A DNA stretch of 64,000 nucleotides from Centroberyx gerrardi (lineage: Eukaryota > Chordata > Actinopteri > Beryciformes > Berycidae), in NCBI RefSeq assembly GCF_048128805.1, contig NC_135997.1, forward strand, positions 5,210,116 through 5,274,115, written 5' to 3'. Position numbers and translations under genes: made by a program. The notes under the pieces are model-generated. The model did no database searches and was not told the origin of the DNA. It saw nothing but the letters and a program-made list of their open reading frames with translations. Below are positions 12,347 to 25,500 of the stretch, in pieces. How positions within the stretch are numbered: the first letter of the stretch is position 1; the number at the start of each line of letters is the position of its first letter.

Positions 12347-13407
12347 TCCCAAAGAGACAATGAATGGATGCATTGAAATGAGGAACTGATGAAATTATAT
12401 TCACACACTGCCTTAAACACTGTACACTTAATACAGATCTCACTTTAGAGTTTTTATAGATGGTCAATGGCAAATCTTTTTCTGCCACATGATTTCCAAG
12501 TTGAGAAGCAAATGCAATAGCATATTTCACTTTATCGCTTTTCAAATGTACTTAAACTTGCTTTGAGCAAAATCAAATAGTTCATAGGTCCCACATAAAT
12601 AGGAATGATATAATATAGAAAAAAAAGTGCAAAAACTGAGAATTCCAATCCATTTTATGAAGCAGACATAATAAGGGCATATAGGCTACTGTTCAATTCT
12701 ACCTCCTTTAACCTCTGAGTTAAGAAGCACATCCATTACCATCTCAGCAAAAGATTTCTTAAGAAAATATAACAACCCTTTCCATTAAAACTTCAAATTA
12801 AGTTAAATTAAAATATGGCGCCATCTCCAGGCCACATCTGTCACACACGCAAGTTAACGATGACTGCAATATTGTCCTTGAGAGCACTGGAACAATATGA
12901 TATACTGGTATTTCCTTTGGTTTAGATGTCACTTCCTCGCACAAAAATGCTAAAATACCTTCAAGAATGAAACTGTGAGCTATCCTTCCAGTTAGTACAG
13001 ACTGAAATCAAAATAAGGCAGAAGGATGCACAATTAAAAATGAAATTTAAAAAAAGAAGAAGAATCAATTCAAGAGTCAAATGTCATGTCTTTCCCTTTC
13101 ATTTTACAGGCAGTCAAGCGAACTTGGAGGAAAACTGAGTTTTACAGTCATAACTTCTTGATGGTTGCATAACAAAAGGTCCTCCCGTTTAACAGATATG
13201 TTGTGGGGCAAAATTATCTACAGCTTTACTTAGTCACTTTCCAAACCTATCCTTAAGGGTTTTAGGTCTGCATGAAAGTGAAACAAAATCAAAAAGGAAT
13301 TTCCGGATTCCACTGGATATGAAACATGAATCCCCACTTGAAACAACACTCAACAGTTTCTTACACTCTGTTTCTTGTGCACAAGTTAATTGTGGTCTAC
13401 AGATATG

Positions 13408-13449
13408 TGTATACTTGTGTGTGTGTAGGTGTATGTGTGTGTAGGTGTA

Positions 13450-13480
<31 letters not shown>

Positions 13481-13500
13481 ATGTGTATGTGTGTGTGGGC
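13408..13500. repeat. Imperfect (GT/TATG)n microsatellite in ttc17 3' UTR
   Basis: GT-rich tract with TATG and TAGG interruptions, starting about 30 bp beyond the ttc17 stop codon. In the mRNA it reads as a CA-rich tract, a type bound by hnRNP L-like proteins. Chance frames across it encode Thr/His or Val/Cys strings. Confidence 0.85.
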
Positions 13501-13529
13501 TACTCCTGGGTTCAAAATAGTTGAGTGGT

Positions 13530-16500
13530 TCAGGGCTGGCGGCGCTCCCTCTTGGTAAGCAGGTAACACTGAATGGTTCTCAGTCGGTCTTTGGCGGGGG
13601 CGAACTCCGGCTGCAGCTTCAGAGTCGACTCATACCAGCGCATGGCTTTCTCAAACTCCTCCTGCCAGCAGGAACCAGAACAACCAGGTCAACAAATGGA
13701 CACGTGACTATTTCACAACTATCTTAACATTACTTACTGTTGCAAAATTGGCTGCGTTTACATGCAAAGAGTAACTCAGCTATTGTCCATACTCTGGTTA
13801 AGGTCTTATTACCTTCGCCAAGGGCGTTCCTGAAAAAGAGAGCATTGCTCTCAGTGAAACTCCCCTGAATAAATAAAGGTGAAAAAAAAAATAAAAAAAA
13901 GGAGGTTATGTTTTCGGTGCCGTTTGTTTGTTTGTTTGTCTGTTAGCAGGATTACGGAAAAACTACTGGCCCGATTTTCATGAAACTTTGTGGAAGGGTG
14001 TAGCACGGGCCAAGGAAGAACCCATTAAATTTTGGAGCGGATCCGGATCCGACTCACGAACAAGCAATAATAGAACGAACCTTGGCGGAGGTCTGCGCTC
14101 TCCGAGTGCCCTTCTAGTTTGGGTTAAAGTGATGTTTAACTTTAGTAGTATCTTGGATTGTGTAGCTTCCTGGCCATGATATAACCCCAAAATTGTCAAT
14201 TCTCTGTTATCTGTAACACTGATTCTTCTGACCAGATTTCAGTGTTACACTACAAACTGAAAGGTTTAATAAACATAAAGACAGTGATTCACTTAACCTC
14301 ATGTGAGCGACAGTACTAGTTTTTTTTATGTATTGTCAGAATCTGCTTTGTTCGCATTTGTTTATGTGCTAAAAGTGGGATTGTGGCAGTGAATGGAGAG
14401 AGAGAAAAAAAAACAACACAATTCTCCAATCCCCTCTACCAGAGCAACAGATAACAGAGAATCGCTGATTCTGTGGTTATATCATGGCCAGGAAGCTACA
14501 CAACCCGAGGTACTACCAAAGTTCAACATCACTTTAAACTGTTTACATGCAGCTTTGATACCCTGCGACTGAGTTTCCCTGTGGCCATGAATAAACCAGT
14601 TAACAGAATATTCTTGTCCACCTGAGGAGTCCCATCCAAGGATAGAACAATCCAGCAGCAAAAAAGTATGGAAAAGGTTCAGCTGCCAGCTACTCACTTT
14701 GACTGAGCAATGCTAAGGTTGCTTCTAGTACAGGGGAAAGAAGTGATCCCATTAGTAATAGTTGTAGTAAGTACTGCTGGATGCCTTGTTATGTACCCAT
14801 AACGTTGTGTGAGTCTGAGTTTGACAGATAGTGAAAAGCAAAAGTAAGATGCTTCCATGCCACGGTAACTTGTTTAATATGGGAGTAAGCCAGGCGTCTT
14901 AACCGGGTTTCCCATAATCAGAGTATGAACTTAACTGGGCTATTCTAACAAAGTTATGAGGTTTACATGTGTCGACCCAAAACCCTGTTAGCTGAGTAAC
15001 AGAGTTAAGAACAGAATTCTCTGTGCACGTAAGCGTAGCCATTGAAATATTCTATTTGTAGGAGTTTCTAACCAATCCTCTAAACAATTGGCTGGTTTGA
15101 CATCATTACCTTTTTCCAGTCTACTTCCTCTAATGCTTTTGCACACATTTCACTTTAATAAAACTGCGCCATGTCAGATGTTTGCATTGCAAGAATAACG
15201 ATGCATTTAACAAAATAATTTTGTTGAATAAGACCATGAAGACCAAACATTTATCCCAAAATCAAACTGTGCTCTGTGCTACGCCACCATATAAGACTAT
15301 GAGGTTCTGGAAGCGGTTGTGTTTCTTACCATTGCTATATAGACGTTGGCGAGGGTGAAGTGGTTTACGACAAAGTGCGGAGCGATCTCTACAGCCATGC
15401 GGGCCACGGTGAGGGCGTCCTCCCACAGCCGAGCGTTCTGGAAGATGTTAGCCAGGCTGATCAGGGGCACGTCCTGGTTCAGGAAGGAGGAGAGGCGGTA
15501 ACAGTGATCAAAACAAAATCATCAAATCATTATATGCAATAAGCAACAGTACATTACTATTTTAGTATCACAGTTGGAGTTGGGGATGAGATTTCAGGGT
15601 GTTGTTTTGTGATGGGAGGCAGGTTAGCTGCTGAGGTTAGTTGGGGAGGTTTGGGGGCCAACTTGCCTTCATGTGGTGCGGGGCGTAGTTGAGCGCCTGG
15701 CGCAGGCAGTCGATGGCTCTCTTGCCTTGGCCCTTCACCCTCCAGTACAGGGCAGCCATACTGGACAACACCCATGATGTCTGATTCTACAAGGTTTCAG
15801 GGTTGTGGAAAAAACAAACACAAAACAATTACTGCATATTTGGCCTAAATAACAATAATTAAAGCACAAAACATTGAAGGAACTTTTATTTAATGGGTAG
15901 AGTGTTATTAATAACAGACCTAAATGATGTTCAAACATAGAGTCTCTTTTGGTTACATCAGGTGACAGAGAACAGCAGGTATTTTTCATTTCATTCATGT
16001 CATGGAATGCAAGTTAATTTCAATCTTGAGAGATAAATTCATCAACATTACCTGACACGTTGTTGGATATATATTTTTAATTAACATTTACACTTAATTT
16101 TTTTATATTTTTGGACATATATTTGGCCTACATACAGTATGGGGAAAAGGCTGAACTTTAAGTTAATGTTTGCCTTTAGTGCAAAAGCAGTCTGTGGAAA
16201 TCAGTACAGTAATCTCTACGATTCAACTGAGTGTCTCCAAGTGAGCATTCCCACGGAGATTGGCATCATATAAGCATAGTTTCATGCAGAAAAAGGAAAA
16301 AAGAAGCAGAATAAATGACTTTATAAACATGCTAGCAGCAGCACAGGTCAATAATTATTCAGTTTTCTCCATTAATGCACCAGCAAGAAGCACAGAATCA
16401 CCTTCGTTAAGTGGTGAGAGATGATCAGACACTTCACAGAAGTAAGCTTATGGTAGCAGTGTTACCCAGTCAGTAAAGCCAGTAGCCTGCTGTAAGCTAC

Positions 16501-19500
16501 TACCAACTAATTGTATGGCCCAGTAGCTTGCTGCTAACCATAACCCCAAAACCATATGATACTGTAGCTTTCCTTTTCCATCAATTAATGTTAACAACAT
16601 CAACATCTTTATTAGGAAACACTGGAGGTGATTAGCCTACTGAATGTTACTGAGTGTTACAATTTTGGGTTTATCCACCTTAGTCATCTAACATTACCCT
16701 GGAGAAAATTAATGCACTGATTAAGTCTGACCAAAGTTAACACAGCAGTCTAGTTCTCAGGCGATCTAGCAGTTAGGCTGTTGCTTTTTATTCAATACTC
16801 AAAATCAATTCAAAACTCCAAGCAAAAATGAAGATAATAAAAGATTCCACATTGTAATCTTTTTTTCTTTCCAACAGACAAAGCCTTCGACCCAGTTGCA
16901 TGGTCAGGTTTTGGTGTGATTTTCACTAGAGGTTAATATAGATGACATGCGACAGTCTGATGCATTATGATGTAGTTTATTTCACCCATGTACACAGCAT
17001 AGCTGGCGTGTGTGAAAGCGCATTTCTCTTGGTAGAATGTTGTCATTACTTTCAGCTTTAGGTCAGTGCATTGGGTCTGGAAAACAAGTTGTTTAAAAAT
17101 GTATAAATTGTTTTGAACTCTATGAGTCTCTACTCTTGTATATGTGCTACCTTTTCCCCTGCATGCAATTCACCAGTTGTTTAGTGTGTAACTCATGTAA
17201 AAATAATGAGTATTTATGTTAAATAATACAAATTAATTACTTAGTTAGGATCAATTAAAGGTGTGTGCATATGGAATTAGATATTCCAAAGATGCAATGA
17301 TATTGGTAATTAGCCGTCTGGTAGATTTCTAAATCCACAGGACACTGTGTCTGGTGACTCGAAAAATTGAATCCTGGAATGTGATGTAAAAAGAGACAAA
17401 CTTTAAAATGATGTCTAAGACAACAGCTGTTGAGAGACTTTTAACTGAAGATCAGATAGCCCTTACCTTCTCCAAAACCTTAGCGATGCGAGTGCCCACC
17501 TGCTCAAAAGACTGAGGGGAGAACTTATCTTTGCCAAGGTTCTGCAGGACCTGTGGGGAAGACCCATGTGAGACTGTGTGAGACATACTTCTGGGAACGC
17601 TTTTATGGCATTTCTGCTTTGTTACGTAGCATACGAGGAGAATGACAGGAGAGACTGGAGACCAAGAGAGATGCCGGACAGGCAACATACAACGCACATG
17701 CTATGCCTCTTATCCACTGCTTTATAACATACTTGACCTTTTAGCTAGTACAATGTGCTCTTGATTGCAGTGTTGCATTTACTTAATACAAAGAATCGTT
17801 CATACTTAATATACTGCTTTAAGTTTAAAGTTACAGATCATAGCATCCTATTTGTCCAATAAACTATTTACACAACTAATGTAAATAAGCTGGGGACACA
17901 CAGATGATTTCCCTATAAGGGTAGGTATGGCCTGATCTGAATAGATTCAGGCATTGCTGATGATCTTGTAGTGTGAACATGTTCAAGACTCAGTAGGGCT
18001 TAGTACACTGCACATTCTTTGACTGAACCCAGGGTTAACTTGGCTCTTAAACCTCGGCTGACAAGCATTTAACATGATCTAGTCCCAAAGTGAGTTATGC
18101 CACACTTTAACCCAGGGCTAGCTAGACCCTCTCTGGAGCAGGGTTAGCCTTGATTTTTGGGGTTATACAGGCCTATCCAGAGATAAATCTTTCCCACATG
18201 AACTGGGGTTAGAATTTCTTCACATTAGTTTTCATAAAGCATTTCATAAAATGCTTAAAATACATCTTAAAAAGAGTGTAAATGCAATAATCATAAACAC
18301 ATCCCTGTCAGATTAATGTAAACTGGTTAGAATTCAGAATCACAAATTCTTCACATTAGTTTTTCCAATGCTCAATCAACTCATCCGTCAATCCGCTTGT
18401 GTATTATTGTTGTGACAGCTAACAGGACTTGTGTGTAGAATGTTTTTAATAACTATTGAGATAACTATTACAACTATTTTATATAACCAACACTTTTCTG
18501 TGGTTAGGCCTTCTGTGTCTTACTTCTTATGGATTAGGTATTGAATTTCACATGTAACTCTTGTAATTTATGGGCTCTGCCTCAGCCTACCTCCCGCAGT
18601 TGGCTTTCACCAGTGTAGTGGATGGCGGCGCGATTGGCCACCCCTGCCAGGTGGTCTAGGGTGTGCATACTGGCAGCGAGGTTGGCATTGCATAAAGGCT
18701 CAGCAGCTGGCTCCTGGAGTGGAGTGGCAAAGTCTATGTGCTCCGTGATGCTGAGAGGGACAGGGAGGGAAAAAAAACAAAAACAAAAAAACAATTATCT
18801 TTGTCAATAACAAAGTAAAAAATGTTCTATTAATCTATTAATATGATGATAAAACAAAACAGCCCTACTTAACATGATCATGACGATCTATTTTCAATAC
18901 ACCTGAATTACTTGATTGCAAAATGCATACACAAGTATGTATTAACGAGTGTAAAGTCACCCCATGTACAATATACTCATATCCTGTAAAAATCACTGAT
19001 TATCACCGATGACTAATGTAGTTTTGCTGATACAGACCAGCAACACTACATTATATACCCCGTCTATATCTGTATCAGCATATACAGGGCGCCTAAACAT
19101 TTTTGCTTATCAAATTCCATGACCGATATCATGACAGCCTCGCTCTGTAAATATTAAATTAAAGTATGTACATGATTTGTGTCTGTTAGTCACTGTAGGA
19201 TTTTGATTAAGCCATTGTTGAACTTTGCATGTCTGTATTGACTGTGGTAGTAATCCCTGCAGGACAGCTGATGGCCCTGTTGATTATTTTAACTCTCATG
19301 TTCCTGAACCTGTGGTAAGAACCCCTGCTCTCCTGCAGATGGCGCTGATTGACTACCTGAGAATTATATACTATCAGTGACACAGCAGCCCCATATTGCT
19401 GTATAGCAACTGATGTGAGAGCTTTAAATATGCAAGTCTCTTTCTGTAGAAGAATCAATTTCATGGTGTGTAAAGCTGACAATGTATAACTACAACAGTG

Positions 19501-22500
19501 GTTATAGGTCTGTTTTTTCTTTTTATCTTGATAGAAATATCATTTGGGATTTATGTAATCAGATAATTATTTGGGTTATTATCCCTTCAGAGGTACCAAG
19601 ATATACCAGCAGCCAAACAGCTAAACGAGTTATTAAAAAAAGATTTAAATTTCCAAGGCATTTTCAAAAACATATTTCAAATACTATTTTCCATATTTAT
19701 GATGGGTTTTATTGATTTTTTAGGTTTTCCATGAATATAGGAACCCTACATACATCTTTATTCCCCGACCCACAGATTTGATTTGTAATTCAACGATTGC
19801 ATGAATAATAATTTAACAATCACACATCTGAGTATTCCCAAGCTGGTAACAGCAACAGTGGTGATATTTTTTGCTGGCATTAAAATGTGTCATCACCAAC
19901 TAAATTCACAGCAATATATTACTAAGAAAATCCTACATGTATCATCCTTAATGCTCTCTGGAAGTGACTGATTTGTCATAATCTAACATAAGGCAAAAAT
20001 GTAAACATGATCAGGGAAGTGAGAGTCTTACTCAATGTTCTTGGCGGAAACAGCCAACCAGGTGCTAGCTACAGTGGTGAGGTCGACCCTTCGTGTCCGC
20101 TGGCACTCCTCTGGCCCAGGCCAGCCGAGACTGGTGTAGTCCCTCCAGCGACCTGCCCACAGCACAACAACCACAAAGACACCACCATCAGTCCGGTGGA
20201 TGCCAGCATTTCGGGGATTCCTCTGTGCTCAAATTCCACATGATCAGTACTGGTATTCGTAAATACAATGCGGGTGGGCGTAAGCGCTACCTGAAGGGCC
20301 AGGTGACGGGATAGTTGGCCCACTGATCTCCAGGACCGAGTGGCCTCCAGGCAGCGACTCTCCATGCTGACTCTCATCAGAGCTGGTGACACCCTCTGCC
20401 CCGTCCACCTTGGCTTTCCTCACCCGCTTCACCTGGAAGGTGATCTGATGGCCGAGGGAAGAAAGCTCCATGGGTTAGGTTATACATACTGGAATGCTTA
20501 GATAAAACTAGGGATGAGAAGATATGTTTATCTCACGATTCGATTCGATACGCAATATGGGCTTCACGATTTGATACAACCATGATACGATGTAATAAAT
20601 AAAGTTAAATGACAACAAAGTTTGACTGTGCAGAATTATGTTTATTTCTGAGACACAAATCTTTCTAGCGATGGTACTGGCTTGCTAGAATGTAAACAAC
20701 AATTTTAAAATGTCATTATAAAGTGCAAATAATATAATTTGGATGGAGAGCTTGTGAAATTGTGATGGCAAGCCATCTCAATTGTGATTACTACAGCAGA
20801 ATAAAATGTAGCTAATACTATTACACTACTATACAGCTATTCATTTTTCTGCCCCACGATACGTATTGTCACATTTTTGCATTGCGATATATTGAGTTTC
20901 GATATATCGTCCCATCCCTAGATAAAACGCTTGTTAAAAAGTTGCTGGTTAAATTTTGTGAAAAGGTAGAGCATGCGCACATACCCACTCTGCCCCCTCG
21001 TCGTCCTCGCAGTTTCCGAAGCAGGGCCCTCCACCGGCGCGGGCCCCCATGACGCGGTCGTTCTTCAGCACCCGGATGCCTCGCAGGTCCCCTCGTTTGC
21101 CTCCAACATCCAGGGCCCCTTCAAAAGCTCCCATCAGGTCCTCCTTCAGCTGCCACTCCTCCTCCCCCTCCACTCCTCCACCTCCCAGTGGGGAGGTCGC
21201 TTTAGCCGCTCCTGAGGCAGAGGGAGAGGCCCGCTGTTGGCCAGCTGCCTCACCTGAGCCATTACTGTCCAAGACAACCTCTAAAGAGTGGAGAGAAGTA
21301 AATCAGTATGGAGAGAAGTAAATCAGTATGGCGTGAAGCTTAAGGCACACCTAGCAGGACAGAACTGTTGGTCAGATACTGCGAGTCTGGTGTACTTTTT
21401 TCAAGGCAGAAAATTAAGCCCACTGACTCATATGTAGGACTCATACACTCTGAGTCTGCATGACATTTTTGACAATAAACCCAAGAAAATGCAAGATGCT
21501 GATATACCATTATGGGATATTATTTACACTCTATGGTACATCCACTCCCAAGACCCAGATGCCCACATATCAAAGGGTGTTCATGTCTACAACCTTTAAA
21601 ATCCTGCAATCAGCAGGAGAGTATGCAATTATTTTGAAACCCGGTCTGCTTATGCTGAATGCGCGCCACATGTAGAACTGCACTAACACAGAAGGGTCAA
21701 TGCTGGACTAGGAAATCTAGTAATCTGTTGCTGAGATTTTAATGTTGATTTTGAAGGAGTCATATTAAACCCTTTTTTTCCAATCAGTCTCTTTTTGCTA
21801 CACAGTTCATTGTGAAGATTTCCTTGAGGGTTTCACATTGCCCATGGACGGTGTCACCAAAGCTTGTTGATTCTTACTCTCAAAGAGCAGAGACTCTTCC
21901 ATGGTGGAAACGGGTGGAGGGTCCTGCTTCTCTTCACTGCTGCTCTCCCACTCCTCCAGCTGTATACCCAGGTCCTCCTCAGTCATGCAGGCAGCTCCCT
22001 CTGGATAAACACACACACATAAATACACTTAGACAAAATTCTTACTACAGACTTTACCATGAGGATAGTCCTGCCCTACAAATTCACTAGGTGGCATTGG
22101 GAGAAATGTTTTCATACTCTGACAGACAGTGGGCAGTGGTTTAAAGGGCAGCATGCAAGAGCAGTGCAGTTGCTTTATACTTCCCCCCAATGTGAATCCT
22201 ACTAGTCAACGGGGGATTGTGGAACAATGTCTGATATGGTGCTTTTCTATAGCCATTAAAAATGCTGAGTACAGAATTGGTTTGATTGTATCGCTGCCCT
22301 TTATAGGATGAACGGATAAAACTCATAGCGGAACTGCACCCAATTCCAGCAACCAGAAAATTCAACTAAGAGGAGACTTTGTATTGGTGTTTCCATTATT
22401 AGTTGACTACCTTTATTTTTGTGTATATATCATCCTTTGCCCCAACTTCAGGTGTGTGTGTGTTTTATGAGTGCTTGTGTGTAGTCGTGTACTCAGCGTG

Positions 22501-25500
22501 CTTAATGGGAGCAATATTTAGCTTCGGTGAGTAAAATATAGACCCTTCTAAATTCAGCAGCAGCTATTTTCTGCAGCTTAAATTATTGAGTGGCAAAATT
22601 TCTCCACTTCAAAGCACTTTCCGCTTCACTCCCACTGATATGAATAAAGAAAAAGGTGCAGCCTCTGTTGTTCATTTCAAAAGCGCAGCCTACTACTTCT
22701 GTTTCTCACAGCCACTCTTGTTGGTTCTTCCAACACCATGGGTGGGATGCTGGGTGTCAGAAATAATGTGCCAATCCCAGTTTAGCTGGCTTGATCCAAT
22801 ATGGCAGTATACCATTTGCATTCAGAAAGGAACCACAAAGATGACGTCTACAACTATTTATATATACACAGTAAATATATAAATATTTTGATTGTACAAT
22901 TATATAATTTCTCTAGGCAACCACTGTATATAAAATGTGTTTGCAATATACATGTTTGTTACACTTATGTAACATAAGCTAACCACAACAATTTGACTCC
23001 CTCCCTTGCCCCATATACACTTTCAGCCCTGGCTTTTAGTCAAATTGACATTGTCCATTTTCAATGGCAGTTTCCTTTCCTTTGTAGAAATCTACTTCAC
23101 AGCACTTTTTCATAAACAAAGCTGTTACCCGGCTATGGATTCAGTCTCCCCAAAGCATAGGTTAGCTACATGAAATTGTGGTATACATGGCACTAACCAC
23201 CACCAATGCGTGGTGGTTTTACTGATACTTATTTGTGTTCAGTACTGCAAGTGTTGCTGGAATTTCCTCTCAGGTGCTCATTTCATGCACCTTAGCAGTG
23301 GGTGAAGAATAGAACAATTTTTCAACCAAGCTAATAAGTACCAAAACCGTGAGCGGCCGTGCTTGCTTATTTGTTCCCTCATGATAATGAGGTAAATACA
23401 TCATGATCATGAGAAAACAAAGTTTCATATTTTGAGATAATGAGATAATTAAGTCGTGATCTCCAACATAGTTAAAATGAGCAACCACAGTGGTCTCGGC
23501 TTCCATAAATAAGCAAGTGTGTTTACTTTATCTATCCTACAAGGGGGATTTTATTATTGTTATTATTAGTAGTAATATGTCTAACCTATTTTGGATATTC
23601 TTTAATAAACTGTCTCGTTCCCTTTACCCGCCTGAGTATTGCTGACCCCAAAGCCTGCTAGGGTTATCTACAGGAATAAGTAATTCTGATTGATGATAAT
23701 TATAAGATTTCATGGATTACAGCTACCCAAATACTATGCCAAGTACTTGGCAAGCATACCACACTTTATTAAACTTAATCAATTCTAAGCAAAGACATCC
23801 CTCTCCTTTTCAATTAAATGTGTGTGCGTGTTGCAGTCACTCACGTGGGCAGGGCTGTCGGTGTGAAAGGTTGTAGAGGAAGGGGTAGAACTGCAGGCAG
23901 CGCAGCAGAGGCAGGCTGGCACGACACTGGTCACAGCCAGCGAAAGACGAGGAGGAAGAGGAGGAGGAAAGGGCCGTCTCCAGGATGTGGCGGAACAGGG
24001 CCAGAGCGCCCGTCACGTTGCCCTGGGCCAACTGCACGCTCACCAGGCTGAGCAGGGTGTGGGGCTGAGGGAACAGACACACAGGGGAACATTAGCTAAA
24101 AGGCCACTTAAGTGAAAATTGCTGCTTAGCTTTTAAGATGGCAGATAGGTGTGCTTCCTACAGCTCCCTATGATTGAAAACACTGGCATTTGTTTTTGGA
24201 GTGATGAGAGCTTTTCCCTGGCAAGAGGCATTAAAGATGGAAAAAGAAAAACATACACAGTTGTTCTAAAACTGCAAATCCAACACTCTTGTTGTTTGTG
24301 GCAACTGAGTGCAGTCACATAAACAACCTGTGGTTACTGGATTGGAATATACAACCACCAAAGATCTCACTGTTAAGAGAGAAAAAAGTTTTTAAGCGAT
24401 TCTTTGAACAGGCCAGTGGAATAAAGGCTTTTTAACCCTTTTCTATGAAGAGTACCTTGGATTTTGTTTTTCTCCTTTAAATGCAGTTACCCCACACCAA
24501 AGACCACTGAAGATTTTGACATTATACGCCCAAATGTAGCGCACTCAACTCCCCTTTTCTTTTTTTATTAAAAATCAAATTTGATGGACAACCATAAGCA
24601 TGTGGTGTTTATACTTTTGCACCTCTAAGATGGTAAAACCCAGCAGTATGTGTGCCTTTACCTCTGAGGCGTTGAGTGCCAGTGCGTGCTCCAGCAGTGT
24701 GTGTGCGTGGGTGGCCAAGCCATGGTGTAGCAGCAGGTTAGCAGCGTTCATGAGGGCCAGGTGGCGATGGGAAGGAGGGGCTGAGCCCAAAGCCTGGCGC
24801 AGGCACTGCAGGGCACGGCTGCCATTGCCTTTGGCTCGCCAGAATAGAGCTGCCTCATTGTGGATCTGCCAGCGGGGAGCGTTGGACTGTAGAAAAAAAC
24901 AGACTTGTGTCAGCTCTAAAATGGATGGCTTAAGCTGGGTTTAGACAACTAAAACTGGAGTAATTTAGGTTAGATTGGGCATTCCACACAAGTTAACACA
25001 ATTGGAGACCCAATGGTCAAAATGGCAGCTTTCATTGTTTGAGTGAGGTAGCAATCTGAGCATTGCCTTGCTTAAACTTATGGTATACCCCTAACCATGG
25101 GTGGACTTGTGTGTTGGTATCAAGCAGTTACATTAATCCATATGGAACAATAAATTACTCATCCGAGGCAGAGTATTTTTTCAATGAGTAGGATATCAAA
25201 CAGCATTTGACAAAGGTTTGGCATTGTGTTATACGTGCTTAAAGACTTAATGATAGGAAATACAAGTCTGAAATTGAATGATGGGCTAGGGGAATAATGG
25301 TGGTGAGGGGCTCTTACCTGTTTCAAAGCTTGAGCTAATCTGGAGCCAATCTGCTCCAGCATCCATCCTCCACTGCGTACCTGGAGCACCTGGAAACGTG
25401 AACGAAAAAGTTTGTAGTTGGCGTTCAGCAAAAATAGCCAAAAATTAATTCTTTTTTACCGTCCACATAAACAAAAAGACAAAAACGAAAAACATTTTAC

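Larger units (their letters stand above)
8115..13225. other. Intergenic / downstream of ttc17, no gene recognised
   Basis: AT-rich sequence without convincing exons on either strand. It contains (GT)n plus G-run at 10443-10490, poly-A at 10651-10666, and scattered short open frames without domains. The lower-coordinate part of the ttc17 3' UTR probably runs into this region; the first AATAAA found on the minus strand after the stop codon is at 12346-12341, which would imply a 3' UTR of about 1.2 kb. The region between ttc17 and mir-129-2 could hold conserved enhancers, but nothing visible proves it. Confidence 0.45.
13750..15040. mobile_element. DNA-transposon-like element with terminal inverted repeats
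   Basis: The left end GGCTGCGTTTACATGCA (13750-13766) is mirrored by the right end, which on the minus strand reads GGCTACGCTTACGTGCA from 15040. Both ends continue with similar AGAG bases, and ATT flanks each side (13747-13749 and 15041-15043), a possible 3-bp target duplication. No transposase frame is present, so it is non-autonomous. It fills most of the last ttc17 intron and carries nested repeats. The superfamily is not assigned; a 3-bp duplication would fit PIF/Harbinger, but ATT is not its usual target. Confidence 0.5.
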
